Assembly (NCBI RefSeq): GCF_001676875.1
Contig: NZ_JYKA01000024.1
Location: forward strand, 1 to 64,000
Direction of reading: 5' to 3'
Length of the DNA stretch: 64,000 nucleotides
Source: Chromobacterium subtsugae
GTDB lineage: Bacteria; Pseudomonadota; Gammaproteobacteria; Burkholderiales; Chromobacteriaceae
The notes below the pieces were generated by a model. It was not told where the DNA came from and made no database searches. It saw nothing but the letters and a program-made list of their open reading frames with translations. Below, piece by piece: positions 1 to 8,671 of the stretch (within the stretch, counting starts at the first letter, position 1; the number at the start of each line of letters is the position of its first letter). Both the position numbers and the translations under genes were made by a program.

Positions 1-220
1 CACAAAAAATGAACTTTCTTCGACCGGCCCGCGCAAGGTATTGATTTGCAAGAAAAGCCGTGAGAAAGAATTTCAGGCCCGCAGCCATTGCGGCAAGAAA
101 ACCGCCACAGTCGGACCTGGCTGGCCACCGGAAATGCGGCGTCGGCTACGCGCCAACAGGCGATTCTGCTACGCTTCCATGCGTTTGGCACGCAACGTGC
201 CTGCCGTGGACACTCTATAT

Positions 221-1807
221 ATGCTCAAATTCGATGTGCTGATTATCGGCAGCGGCCTGGCCGGCATGACGCTGGCGCTGCATCTGGCGGAAAAACGCAA
301 GGTGGGCCTGATCACCAAACGCGACCTGCTGGAAGGCAGCTCCACTTATGCCCAAGGCGGCATCGCCGCCGTGCTGGATACCGACGACTCGGTGGAAGAC
401 CACATCCGCGATACGCTGATCGCCGGCGCCGGCCTGTGCAATGAAGACACCACCCGCTTCATCGTCGAGCACTCCAAGGAGGCGATAGACTGGCTGATCG
501 AGCTGGGCGTGCCCTTCACCCGCGACGACGAGCATCAGACCGGTTATCACCTGACGCGCGAAGGGGGCCACAGCCATCGCCGCATCATCCATGCCGCCGA
601 TGCCACCGGCGCCGCGGTGACCAGCACGCTGGGCCAGAAGATCAAGGCGCATCCGAACATCACCGAGCTGGAACACTATATAGCGATAGACCTGATCACG
701 TCGCAGAAGCTGGGCCAGGACGGCAAGCGCGCTTACGGCGTCTACGCCTTGGACAAGAACAGCGACGAGGTCGTCACCATCGCCGCCCAGCACACCATCC
801 TGGCGTCCGGCGGCGCCGGCAAGGTTTACCTCTATACCACCAATCCGGATACCGCCACCGGCGACGGCATCGCGATGGGTTGGCGCGCCGGCTGCCGCGT
901 CGGCAATATGGAGTTCATGCAGTTCCATCCGACCTGCCTGTACCATCCGCATTCCAAATCCTTCCTGATCACCGAAGCCGTCCGCGGCGAAGGCGGCATT
1001 CTGAAACTGCCGGATGGCACCCGCTTCATGCCGCAGCACGATCCGCGCGGCGAGCTGGCGCCTCGCGATGTGGTGGCGCGCGCGATAGACTTTGAAATGA
1101 AGAAGCACGGCCTGGACTGCGTTTATCTGGACATCTCTTATAAGCCGGCGCAATTCATCAAGGAACACTTCCCCAATATCTACGCCCACTGCCTGGAGTT
1201 GGGCATAGACATCACCCAGCAGCCGATACCGGTGGTGCCGGCGGTGCATTTCACCTGCGGCGGCATCGTCACCGACCTGGCCGGCCGCACCGACGTGGCC
1301 GGACTGTACGCGGTGGGCGAAGTGGCGCATACCGGCCTGCATGGCGCCAACCGCCTGGCCAGCAACTCGCTGCTGGAGTGCCTGGTGATAGGCAAGGCCG
1401 CGGCGGCCGACATCCAGGCGCAGGACGCCATCAAACTGCCGGCGATTCCGGCCTGGGACGACAGCCGCGTCACCGACCCGGACGAGGAAGTGGTGATCTC
1501 GCACAACTGGGACGAGCTGCGGCGCGCGATGTGGGACTACGTCGGCATCGTCCGCACCAACAAGCGGCTGGAACGGGCGCTGCACCGCATCGATCTGCTG
1601 AAGGGCGAGATCGACGAGTATTACAGCAACTTCCACGTCAGCAACGACCTGATCGAGCTGCGCAACCTGGTGCAGACCTCGGAGCTGATCGTCCGCTCCG
1701 CGCTGCTGCGCAAGGAAAGCCGCGGCCTGCACTACAGCCGCGACTATCCTGACCTGCTGCCGCAAGCCCGCGACACGGTGCTGGAGCCGCCCCCGCGCCA
1801 GGACTGA
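221..1807 (+). CDS. nadB: L-aspartate oxidase NadB
   Basis: Flavoprotein of de novo NAD synthesis that oxidises L-aspartate to iminoaspartate for quinolinate synthase. The 528-residue product opens with a dinucleotide-binding motif (GSGLAG, residues 10-15), and contains the family stretches [39 protein letters not shown] and [21 protein letters not shown], followed by the helical C-terminal domain of the succinate dehydrogenase/fumarate reductase flavoprotein family. The frame is open further upstream, to a TTG at 41, but homology begins at the ATG at 221, so the upstream part is unlikely to be coding. No nadA or nadC is adjacent; the gene seems to stand alone and ends at a strong hairpin shared with the converging gene. 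Confidence 0.97.
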   Translation: MLKFDVLIIGSGLAGMTLALHLAEKRKVGLITKRDLLEGSSTYAQGGIAAVLDTDDSVEDHIRDTLIAGAGLCNEDTTRFIVEHSKEAIDWLIELGVPFTRDDEHQTGYHLTREGGHSHRRIIHAADATGAAVTSTLGQKIKAHPNITELEHYIAIDLITSQKLGQDGKRAYGVYALDKNSDEVVTIAAQHTILASGGAGKVYLYTTNPDTATGDGIAMGWRAGCRVGNMEFMQFHPTCLYHPHSKSFLITEAVRGEGGILKLPDGTRFMPQHDPRGELAPRDVVARAIDFEMKKHGLDCVYLDISYKPAQFIKEHFPNIYAHCLELGIDITQQPIPVVPAVHFTCGGIVTDLAGRTDVAGLYAVGEVAHTGLHGANRLASNSLLECLVIGKAAAADIQAQDAIKLPAIPAWDDSRVTDPDEEVVISHNWDELRRAMWDYVGIVRTNKRLERALHRIDLLKGEIDEYYSNFHVSNDLIELRNLVQTSELIVRSALLRKESRGLHYSRDYPDLLPQARDTVLEPPPRQD

Positions 1808-1827
1808 GTCCGCCGCAAGCCAAGCGA

Positions 1828-1865
1828 AACGGCCGCCGTGCCCTGATTAAGGCGTGGCGGCCGTT
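1828..1865. terminator. Bidirectional terminator between nadB and the VioB-like operon
   Basis: Arms AACGGCCGCC and GGCGGCCGTT pair perfectly over 10 bp and the stem continues inward with five more pairs (two of them G-U) around the loop CTGATTAA; TTCTTTAT follows on the plus strand. It lies in the 72-base gap between two convergent genes and can serve both. Confidence 0.8.
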
Positions 1866-1879
1866 CTTTATCTACGGCT

Positions 1880-2983
1880 TCACTCTTCGTCAGGATGATG
1901 GGTACGCATGAACGGCGGAGCCGCCAGCACGCCGGGCACGTCAGGGTTGGCCAGGTTCTGCATCACTTTCTGCGCCACCAGCTTCAACTCGTACATGATG
2001 CCCAGCGCGGCATCCAGCTGATTCGGCTCGCCGTTGAAGGTGCGGTTCAGCGCCACCAGCAGGTTTTGATACGCTTGGTAGAACTGCGTGCCGCTGACCG
2101 CCGCGCCGCTGCCCTTGGCGTAGTCGGACAAGGCGGCGTTGGGCAGCAGCGGATAAACGCCGGTTTCATCCAGCGGCACCGGTTCTCCGCTGTACGACCA
2201 GCCGGACACGCTGGCCGGGTCGCGCACCAGGCGCTTGCCGTAATAGATCTCGCCAAACTTGAAGTAATGGGCGTAGCCGCCTCTCGGGTCTTCCTTTGGG
2301 TTGATCTTGTCGTCCTGGATCTGCAGGCCTTCGCCCTGGCGGACGATGGTCATGATCGCCGCCCGGGCGGAGCCGATATCGTAAACCTTGCCTTCCGGAT
2401 GGCCTGGCACCTCGGGAGGGAACCACTTGCTGATATCCACTTGTTGCTCCAGCCTCGGGCGGGCGAAACAGGGCACCCCGGCTGCCACCAGTTCTTCCAG
2501 CTTGTGCAGAATGGCCATATAGAAGTCGCCGATAGACTCGTAGCCGGAGTTGTCGGCCAGTTCCGGCGCCGTCTCGCCCGGCAGGATGGCCTCGGTATCC
2601 GGCCGCTCCACCGCCATGAAGACCTCGAACGCCTGCAGCCGGGTCAATGACTTCAGCGTTACCGTCAGCCCCTCGTCGACGCACATCGGCAGCGGCCCCG
2701 GATACTGCAGGCTGCGGCCGTCCGCCACGATGTCCGGGTTGCCGCCGATCGCGATCAGCGCATTTGCCGCCAGCGTCATGTGCAGCATTTCCTCCACCAC
2801 CACCGACTGCACCAGCGCGCGCGACGCCTGGTTCTGGCCCGGCATCACCGAGAACTGCGCGGTCAGGTAAGGCGGGATGGTGGCCAGTTCCAGCCGCACC
2901 GCGCCGGCCAGCATTTCCCGCACATCCTCAACGGAAGCGGCCGCGCGCAGCTTGGCCATCAATTCTGGACGAATTTTCAGCAT
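1880..2983 (-). CDS. Ferritin-like protein, VioB C-terminal-domain type (iminophenyl-pyruvate dimer synthase family)
   Basis: A 367-residue protein with a ferritin-like four-helix domain of the kind found in the C-terminal half of VioB/RebD/StaD enzymes. Visible ligand-type residues are Glu32 in RLELATIPPYL and the EEMLH motif (Glu64, Glu65, His68), which match the LELSVMLQYL and HEEMIH stretches of VioB as I recall it. In violacein and indolocarbazole pathways these enzymes couple two oxidised tryptophan imines; the substrate here is unknown. The gene lies 39 bases downstream of a gene resembling the N-terminal half of VioB, so the two form an operon that corresponds to one split VioB. No VioA, C, D or E homologue is nearby. 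An AAGAGAAAGAAGAG stretch precedes the ATG. Confidence 0.85.
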   Translation of the reverse strand: MLKIRPELMAKLRAAASVEDVREMLAGAVRLELATIPPYLTAQFSVMPGQNQASRALVQSVVVEEMLHMTLAANALIAIGGNPDIVADGRSLQYPGPLPMCVDEGLTVTLKSLTRLQAFEVFMAVERPDTEAILPGETAPELADNSGYESIGDFYMAILHKLEELVAAGVPCFARPRLEQQVDISKWFPPEVPGHPEGKVYDIGSARAAIMTIVRQGEGLQIQDDKINPKEDPRGGYAHYFKFGEIYYGKRLVRDPASVSGWSYSGEPVPLDETGVYPLLPNAALSDYAKGSGAAVSGTQFYQAYQNLLVALNRTFNGEPNQLDAALGIMYELKLVAQKVMQNLANPDVPGVLAAPPFMRTHHPDEE

Positions 2984-3022
2984 GGACTCTTCTTTCTCTT
3001 GTCGGGCGATGGGATGACCGGC

Positions 3023-4954
3023 TCAGCGGCCGGCCTTGCGGCTCTTGCTGGCGGTGGGCGCGGCGCGCGCGGCGGCGATGTCCGCCTCGCCGGGCATCGC
3101 GCTGGGCCGCAACGGACAACGTTTGCCGAACATCAGTTGCCGGTCCATGGTGTTGCCGGTGCGGTCCATCACATCCTGAAAGTAATTGATCAGCATCCGC
3201 CGCTTGCTGGACGACAGGTCGCGGGTGACCGGCATCTGGTCCGGATCCTCGATCGGCTTGTCGAACACGAAGCGCATGATGGCGGCGCAGGCATCGGCCA
3301 CGCCCTGCTTGGAAAAGTCGAACAAGCCCTGGCTCATCACCGGATAGAGATTGGCATACTGCTGCAGGATGGGTTGCACATCGTCCCAGCGCGGGTGTTC
3401 CAGGTTCACCTGCTGCCCAGGCTGCGGATAGGTGCTGAACACCATGAGCGCCAGATTGTCGTAAGGTTGCTGCACCGCCGGATTGTCGCCGGCGAAGTTG
3501 TAATTGATGGTGAACAACTGGCCGTCCATGTATTCGCGCGGCGTCGCCATGAACTCGGGGCCGTGCACCGTGAACTGCGCGGTGCCATCGGCGCCGGTCA
3601 CCACTTCGCGCGGCTCGATGCGGATCGCGCCGCCGGGCACATTGTTGACGGGCAGCAGCGCCCGCGGCGTGGTGGCGGCATCCGGGCTGGTGGGCGTGTT
3701 GTCGTAATCCAGCGCCGGGCCCGCCGCCCAGAACTCCATTCTCGCCCCCGCCGCCGGCTGGCCGTAGGTAGCCGCGTACAGGGTGGTGACGAGGCGGTTT
3801 TTCGCCGGATCGTTGGGGTCCAGCCGAGTGGCGAAGTCCTCGACCCTCACCTCATTACCCAGCAGCGCCTCGCGCACGCAGACCTGCGCGTTGCCGTTGC
3901 TGTCGTTGATCTGGATGATGGCCAGCGGCTGGCCCTCGGTCTGGCGCAAGGCATCGCCGCTCAGCGGCAGCGACTGGATGCCAGCCTGCACATTCTGCAG
4001 CGCCTGCGAAGTGTCCACCGTTCCCAGGTAAATGTAATCGCCCGGCCCGATTTCGGCGTCCTGCGCGGTCAACGCGTTTTTCAGGATCGCGTACTGCAAA
4101 ACGCCCAGGTACTTGACCTGGTTATCCGGCCCCAGCGGCAAGGCGTTGCTCAGGTCCACCTGCAAGCTGCCGCTGGCGCTGTCTATATAAGAGGAAAAAC
4201 AGCCGATGCCGTTGCTGCTGACCAGATCGGCGCCCTGCTGGGTAGTGGGCATGAAACGGCGCCCCAGGATGAAGGAGCGCGGCTGTCCCGCATGGACAGG
4301 ACCGATGGCGCCCAGCACCGTGCCGTAGCCGAAGCGCGGGTTGGACGCGTCCATATTGTAGCCATAGGTGCTCAGGCGGACAGATAGCCGCCCCTGCTCG
4401 CTGACCCGGATCAACTGATCCAGCAGGGGACTGTCGAAATCGTCCAGATGCCACTCGACATTCGTCAGCACCGACTGAAACATCGCCGAAGCGCCGCTGT
4501 CACCGCCACCGCTGCCGCGGGTGAACCACAGGTCGCGAAACGGGTTGCTTTCGTAGTCGGCGGTCATGATGGGCGTGCCGTCCGGCCTGAGCAGCGATAC
4601 CGCCAGGCCATAGAGATTGGACGCCAGCTGCCAGTCCGGATCCAGATCCACCATCTTGCCTGAAGGCTTGCCGATGGCGTTGCCCACCGTACAGGACAGC
4701 AGCGGGTCGAGCCCGGATTCAGTGATCAGCACGCCGTCCGGCCCGCGCAGGCTGGTGACCTGGCAGTCGGCGAAACGCATGATGGCGGTGCCGGTGGGAT
4801 GCCACCAGCCGTTGTACGACTGCTTGGTCTGGAAATCCTGGAACGCGGGCTCGAAATTGTCGATGTCGTAGTGGCGGGGGTCGTTGTTGACGGTGGAGAC
4901 ATCGGCCTGGAAACTGCCGGCGAACGCCAGCCGGGGAAACTGCAGATAACTCAT
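3023..4954 (-). CDS. VioB N-terminal-domain-like protein
   Basis: A 643-residue protein, no signal peptide seen. The start MSYLQFPRLAFAGSF and the C-terminal stretch YPVMSQGLFDFS ... MPVTRDLSSSKRRMLI resemble the start (MSILDFPRIHFRG) and the inter-domain region (YPFMSDKVFSLA ... MPSTRELSAPKARLFL) of VioB as I recall them, while the ferritin-like half of VioB is missing and is supplied by the next gene 39 bases downstream. The ATG at 4954 is preceded by AAGGAG at good spacing; an open frame runs upstream to 5065 but lacks homology. The function is probably in the same complex as the downstream protein; the reaction is unknown. Comparison is from memory and needs an alignment. Confidence 0.75.
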   Translation of the reverse strand: MSYLQFPRLAFAGSFQADVSTVNNDPRHYDIDNFEPAFQDFQTKQSYNGWWHPTGTAIMRFADCQVTSLRGPDGVLITESGLDPLLSCTVGNAIGKPSGKMVDLDPDWQLASNLYGLAVSLLRPDGTPIMTADYESNPFRDLWFTRGSGGGDSGASAMFQSVLTNVEWHLDDFDSPLLDQLIRVSEQGRLSVRLSTYGYNMDASNPRFGYGTVLGAIGPVHAGQPRSFILGRRFMPTTQQGADLVSSNGIGCFSSYIDSASGSLQVDLSNALPLGPDNQVKYLGVLQYAILKNALTAQDAEIGPGDYIYLGTVDTSQALQNVQAGIQSLPLSGDALRQTEGQPLAIIQINDSNGNAQVCVREALLGNEVRVEDFATRLDPNDPAKNRLVTTLYAATYGQPAAGARMEFWAAGPALDYDNTPTSPDAATTPRALLPVNNVPGGAIRIEPREVVTGADGTAQFTVHGPEFMATPREYMDGQLFTINYNFAGDNPAVQQPYDNLALMVFSTYPQPGQQVNLEHPRWDDVQPILQQYANLYPVMSQGLFDFSKQGVADACAAIMRFVFDKPIEDPDQMPVTRDLSSSKRRMLINYFQDVMDRTGNTMDRQLMFGKRCPLRPSAMPGEADIAAARAAPTASKSRKAGR

Positions 4955-5199
4955 ATCGGCTCCTTGTACGCATGGAACTGCCTTAAAGAGGAAGGGCTGC
5001 ACCACTTGCATCGGATGCATGCCGAGGCAATCGCCATGTCGCGCAAGGGGGAATTTCCAAAGCATGCGGCAGGTATAGGTAGCGACCGTAAGGACAGCAA
5101 TGGCCTTTCAGACAGGTGACAGCAAGGCCATCGTTGCAGGAGCACGATGACAATCCGCGCCCGGACTTGCCGCCGCGCGCGCCGCGCCCTAGAATCTAC

Positions 5200-5262
5200 G
5201 CTTCAGATGGAGATGGCATTCCTCCGCCAACCGCCCACAAGGGCTGATGATGCCTACAGCGT
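5200..5262 (+). promoter_or_regulatory. Fluoride riboswitch (crcB motif) aptamer
   Basis: GGAGATGGCATTCCTCC at 5209-5225, then CAACCGCCC and GGGCTGATGATGCCTACAG to 5259, are the conserved pieces of the crcB-motif RNA in correct order: GGNGATGG, the ACCGCC/GGGC hairpin and CTGATGATGCCTAC. It sits 80 bases ahead of a CLC gene with CLC-F features, the classic target. Fluoride binding is expected to raise expression. Confidence 0.92.
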
Positions 5263-5282
5263 TCCCTGGCCAGGGAAGCTGT
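5256..5282 (+). promoter_or_regulatory. Candidate expression-platform hairpin of the fluoride riboswitch
   Basis: ACAGC-G-TTCCCTGGCCAGGGAA-GCTGT: the outer arm 5256-5260 overlaps the 3' end of the aptamer (CTACAGC), so forming this hairpin would compete with the aptamer fold. The palindrome TTCCCTGGCCAGGGAA lies at 5262-5277. There is no clean U-tract directly after it, so whether it ends transcription or hides translation signals is not clear. Confidence 0.5.
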
Positions 5283-5342
5283 GGGCGCGCCCCGGTTTTC
5301 TCCTGTCCAGGTTTGTTCAATGCGATCAGACGATGGACTTCC

Positions 5343-6641
5343 ATGCCTTACACCCAACTCATCCGCCGGCTCGCCCCGCTGCCCCACCTCGGCAAATGGC
5401 TGTTGCTGTCCGGCATAGTGGCCGCGCTCGCCGGCTGCGCATCCGCTTTCTTCCTGCTGGCGCTGGACTGGGCCAGCCGCTGGCGCCTGGCCCATCCGGC
5501 GGCCATCTGGCTGCTGCCCGTCGCCGGCTTCGCCGTCGGCTGGCTTTACCTGCGCTTCGGCCGGGAAGTGGAGGCCGGCAATAATCTGCTGCTGGATGAA
5601 ATCCACGATCCCCGCCGCATCATCCCGTTGCGGATGGCGCCGCTGGTGCTGGCGGGAACCATCGCCACCCATTTGTGCGGCGGCTCGGCCGGACGGGAAG
5701 GCACCGCGGTGCAGATGGGCGGCGCGCTGGCCGACCAGCTCAACCGCTGGCTGCCGCTGCGGCCGGCGGACCGCGGCATCCTGCTGAGCGCCGGCATCAG
5801 CGCCGGTTTCGCCTCGGTGTTCGGCACGCCACTGGCCGGCGCCGTCTTCGGACTGGAAGTGCTGGCCATCGGACAGCTGCGCTACGACGCCATCCTGCCC
5901 TGCCTGCTGGCCGCGGTGGCCGCCGACAGGCTGGGCTTGGCGCTGGGCATCCAGCACAGCCATTACGCCATTCCCTTTGTCCCGCCCCTGAACGCCTGGA
6001 ACATGCTGGCCGCGGTGCTGGCGGGCGTCGCCTTCGGCCTGGTCGCCAGGCTGTTCTCCAGCGCGACCCACGCCGTCGGCGGAGCGTTCAAACGCTTCAT
6101 CCGCTACGCGCCGCTGCGGCCATTGGCCGGCGGCGCCATGGTGGCCGCCGCCGCCAGCCTGCTCCCGGCCGACGCGTATCTCGGCCTGGGCCTGCCCACT
6201 CTCGCCGCCGCTTTCCAGCAGCCGCTGCCCAGCTACGACTTCGCCGGCAAGCTGGCCTTCACCGCGCTGACCCTGGGCGCCGGCTTCAAGGGCGGCGAGG
6301 TGACGCCGCTGTTCTATATCGGCGCGACGCTGGGCAACGCGCTGGCGCCGCTGCTGCAGCTGCCCTTCCCCCTGCTGGCCGGCATGGGCCTCGCCGCGGT
6401 GTTCGCCGGCGCGGCCAACACGCCGCTGGCCTCCACCGTGATGGCGATGGAGCTGTTCGGCCCCGAAGCCGGCGTCTACGCCGCGCTAGCCTGCGTGGTC
6501 AGCTATCTGTGCTCCGGCCACGCCGGCATCTACCGCGCGCAGCGGGTGGCCCAGGCCAAGCACGGCGCGTTGCCGGCGCAAATCCGGCTGGCCGATCTGC
6601 CAGCCTGGCGCGCGGCGCGATCCTCCGCCCGGCCGGATTGA
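5343..6641 (+). CDS. CLC-F type fluoride/proton antiporter
   Basis: Inner-membrane exporter of the CLC superfamily, 432 residues with about ten or more hydrophobic segments. The selectivity motif reads GNN (79-81, in EAGNNLLLDEIHDP) in place of the GSGIP of chloride-type CLCs, which is the known mark of the fluoride-specific CLC-F branch; GREGT is at 117-121 and GAGFKGGEVTPLFYIGA lies in the C-terminal half. The fluoride riboswitch immediately upstream supports the same substrate. The ATG at 5343 is chosen because homology starts there, although the Shine-Dalgarno is weak. It likely protects the cell from fluoride together with a proton gradient. Confidence 0.92.
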   Translation: MPYTQLIRRLAPLPHLGKWLLLSGIVAALAGCASAFFLLALDWASRWRLAHPAAIWLLPVAGFAVGWLYLRFGREVEAGNNLLLDEIHDPRRIIPLRMAPLVLAGTIATHLCGGSAGREGTAVQMGGALADQLNRWLPLRPADRGILLSAGISAGFASVFGTPLAGAVFGLEVLAIGQLRYDAILPCLLAAVAADRLGLALGIQHSHYAIPFVPPLNAWNMLAAVLAGVAFGLVARLFSSATHAVGGAFKRFIRYAPLRPLAGGAMVAAAASLLPADAYLGLGLPTLAAAFQQPLPSYDFAGKLAFTALTLGAGFKGGEVTPLFYIGATLGNALAPLLQLPFPLLAGMGLAAVFAGAANTPLASTVMAMELFGPEAGVYAALACVVSYLCSGHAGIYRAQRVAQAKHGALPAQIRLADLPAWRAARSSARPD

Positions 6642-6689
6642 AGTCGGCAAGAATCGGAATGCCCGCCGGCGCGGCATCGCGGAAACTGG

Positions 6690-6719
6690 GGCCTCATTCC
6701 TTTCATCAGACATGAGGCC
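6690..6719 (+). promoter_or_regulatory. Inverted repeat covering the Shine-Dalgarno of the SDR gene
   Basis: GGCCTCAT (6690-6697) and ATGAGGCC (6712-6719) are perfect 8-base arms around a 14-base loop. The right arm holds the GAGG that should bind 16S rRNA for the ATG at 6725, so the hairpin could limit translation. It might instead be a protein-binding dyad. Confidence 0.35.
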
Positions 6720-6724
6720 GCCAA

Positions 6725-7489
6725 ATGGGCTTGCTAGACCGTAAAACTGCCATCATCACCGGAGCCAGCTCCGGCATCGGCCGCGAGGCCGCCCTGCTGT
6801 TCGCCCGCGAGGGCGCCAAGGTCGTCGTCGTGGCGCGCCGGGGCCACTTGCTGGATAGCCTGGTGGACGAAATCGCCGCCGCCGGCGGCCAGGCCGCCGC
6901 GCTGGCCGCGGACGCCAGCGACGAGCGCGCCGCCCAAGCGATGGTGGAACTGGCGCTGGGCCGTTTCGGCGCCCTGGACATCGCCTTCAACAACGCCGGC
7001 GCGCTGGGCGCGCCCGGCAGCCTGCCCGATCTGGCGCTGGACGACTGGCGCCGCACGCTGGACGCCAACCTCACCAGCGCCTTCCTCTGCGCCAAATACC
7101 AGATTCCCGCCATGCTGAAACAAGGCAAGGCCTCGCTGATCTTCACCTCGTCCTTCGTCGGCCACGCGGTGGGCCTGCCGGGCATGGCGGCCTACGCCGC
7201 CGCCAAATCCGCGCTGGTTGGCCTCACCAGATCGCTGGCGGCGGAGTATGGCGCGCAAGGGCTGCGGGTGAACGCCCTGCTGCCGGGCGGCACCGATACC
7301 GAGATGGGGCAGGCGGCGACGCCGACCGCGGAGCAGCGCGCCTGGGTGGAAAACCTGCACGCGCTCAAACGGCTGGCCAGCCCGGCCGAAATCGCCGGCG
7401 CCGCGCTGTACCTGGCATCGGACCTGTCCGGCTTCACCAGCGGCGCGGCGCTGTTCGCGGATGGCGGCGCCAGCAGCGCCCGCGGCTAA
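6725..7489 (+). CDS. SDR family oxidoreductase
   Basis: Classical short-chain dehydrogenase of 254 residues. The cofactor-binding motif TGASSGIG starts at about residue 12, NNAG lies near residue 89, and the catalytic Ser and Tyr-x-x-x-Lys are in TSSFVGHAVG and YAAAKSAL; the C-terminal PEE-type end (SPAEIAGAALYLASDLSGFTSG) is typical of glucose-1-dehydrogenase-like SDRs. The substrate cannot be told from sequence. The gene is 83 bases after the fluoride exporter on the same strand and converges on the CHAD gene. An inverted repeat overlaps its ribosome-binding site. Confidence 0.9.
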   Translation: MGLLDRKTAIITGASSGIGREAALLFAREGAKVVVVARRGHLLDSLVDEIAAAGGQAAALAADASDERAAQAMVELALGRFGALDIAFNNAGALGAPGSLPDLALDDWRRTLDANLTSAFLCAKYQIPAMLKQGKASLIFTSSFVGHAVGLPGMAAYAAAKSALVGLTRSLAAEYGAQGLRVNALLPGGTDTEMGQAATPTAEQRAWVENLHALKRLASPAEIAGAALYLASDLSGFTSGAALFADGGASSARG

Positions 7490-7502
7490 GCCAGCGGCCG
7501 CC

Positions 7503-8387
7503 TCACCAAAAGCGCTTGGCTCGCTCCAGGCGCGCCAGCGCCCGGCCCAGCCGCTGCCCGGCCTGCGCCGCCGCCTGGGCCAGCCAGCCATCGACAAAGC
7601 CCGCCGCCCGCGCCAGCTCGCCATCTTCCGCCGGGCCGCACTGCGCCAGCAGCGCCCGGCCCGCCGCCGCGTCGTGAATCGCGCCCAACAGGTCCTGCAC
7701 CCGCTGCAGGCGGAACAGATAGCGCGCCGCCGCGCCGGCGTCGAACAATGGCGCGAAGAATTCCGCCGCATAGCGCAGCGCCTTGGCTTGCTTGCGCAAC
7801 TGATGCAACTGTTCCGGATCCAGCGTCCGCCAGCGCTCCGCCAAGCGGCGCAGCCCGCGCCGCCGCCGCCGCAGAATCCGCCGGGCGAAGCGCCGCAGCT
7901 TGGCGTCCGCGTCCTCAAGCTGCGGATGGCGGCAAGACGACAACAGCCTCTCACAGCAAGCCGACTCCAGCGCTGCTTGCGCCTCGCGCCGGCAGCGCTC
8001 CGAGCGCTGCGCCAAGGCCTGCCGCAGCTTGCCTAAGCCTGCGCCGCCGCCCGCCGCGGCCTCTGCCGCCGGCAGCGCCTCCACTAGCAGCACGTCCAGA
8101 TCGCGCGCCTGCCCGAGCTGGCCGGCCAGCCATTTCAGATCGGCGGCCGCCGCATCCCCATCCGCGTCGCGGGCGGAGAATATCTTGCGCGCGCAGCGCA
8201 ACCGGCGCAGCGCCACCCTGGCCTGGTGCAGGCACTCATGGTCGACGCCGGCCTTGGCGCCCGCCAGATTGGCCTGGAAATGGCGCAGGCATGCCGCCGT
8301 CACCACCCGGCCAGCTTGCCGGGGCGACATCGCCGGATGCAAAGCCGGCGCCCGCATCCTTTCCGCCACAGCCCTCCCGCCAGCCAT
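7503..8387 (-). CDS. CHAD domain-containing protein
   Basis: A 294-residue, strongly helical, Arg/Ala-rich protein. The segment CLHQARVALRRLRCARKIF and the later EQLHQLRKQAKALRYAAEFF are the two halves of a CHAD domain, whose conserved histidines and basic residues bind polyphosphate in characterised members. There is no CYTH (triphosphatase) domain fused, and none is next to it. The ATG at 8387 is preferred over two upstream starts because GGGAGG sits six bases before it. It converges on the SDR gene with a 13-base gap, so no shared operon. Confidence 0.85.
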   Translation of the reverse strand: MAGGRAVAERMRAPALHPAMSPRQAGRVVTAACLRHFQANLAGAKAGVDHECLHQARVALRRLRCARKIFSARDADGDAAAADLKWLAGQLGQARDLDVLLVEALPAAEAAAGGGAGLGKLRQALAQRSERCRREAQAALESACCERLLSSCRHPQLEDADAKLRRFARRILRRRRRGLRRLAERWRTLDPEQLHQLRKQAKALRYAAEFFAPLFDAGAAARYLFRLQRVQDLLGAIHDAAAGRALLAQCGPAEDGELARAAGFVDGWLAQAAAQAGQRLGRALARLERAKRFW

Positions 8388-8573
8388 GCTTGCCTCCCCT
8401 CCGCCACACCAGCTTTCCGCGCGCATTACGCATCCATCATCCAATATAGCCAGCGCGCTTGCCCGCCCCGGCGTCATGCTTGCCTGGCAAAACATCCTGG
8501 CCAGCCTAGTCAAAATTCATAAAGTATTTTTCATATCAAGTAGTTACTTATTCGCAAAAGTCGTATGTACGAG

Positions 8574-8602
8574 TTGCCGTAAAAAATCAAATGGCATATA
8601 AA
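8574..8602 (+). promoter_or_regulatory. Probable sigma-70 promoter of the chitosanase gene
   Basis: TTGCCG (8574-8579) and TATAAA (8597-8602) are spaced by exactly 17 bases in an AT-rich stretch, about 70 bases before the proposed start. No lux-type dyad was recognised nearby. Confidence 0.5.
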
Positions 8603-8671
8603 AGCGTTTGTTTGACCGCCTGTCCGCAGCGGCGACCGCCGCGCTACTTCGCAACCATTTCGGAGAACGCT

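Noticed and set aside
41..220. N-terminal extension of NadB from the TTG at 41
   Set aside because: Homology begins at the ATG at 221; the extra residues are basic and not seen in the family.
2780..4387. Long plus-strand open frame opposite the VioB-like genes
   Set aside because: Composition (His, Arg, Gln, Val rich) is that of a shadow frame; the minus-strand genes have Shine-Dalgarno sites and family motifs.
8388..8671. Quorum-sensing lux-type operator before the chitosanase
   Set aside because: I looked for a CTG-N10-CAG-type dyad and saw none that was convincing.
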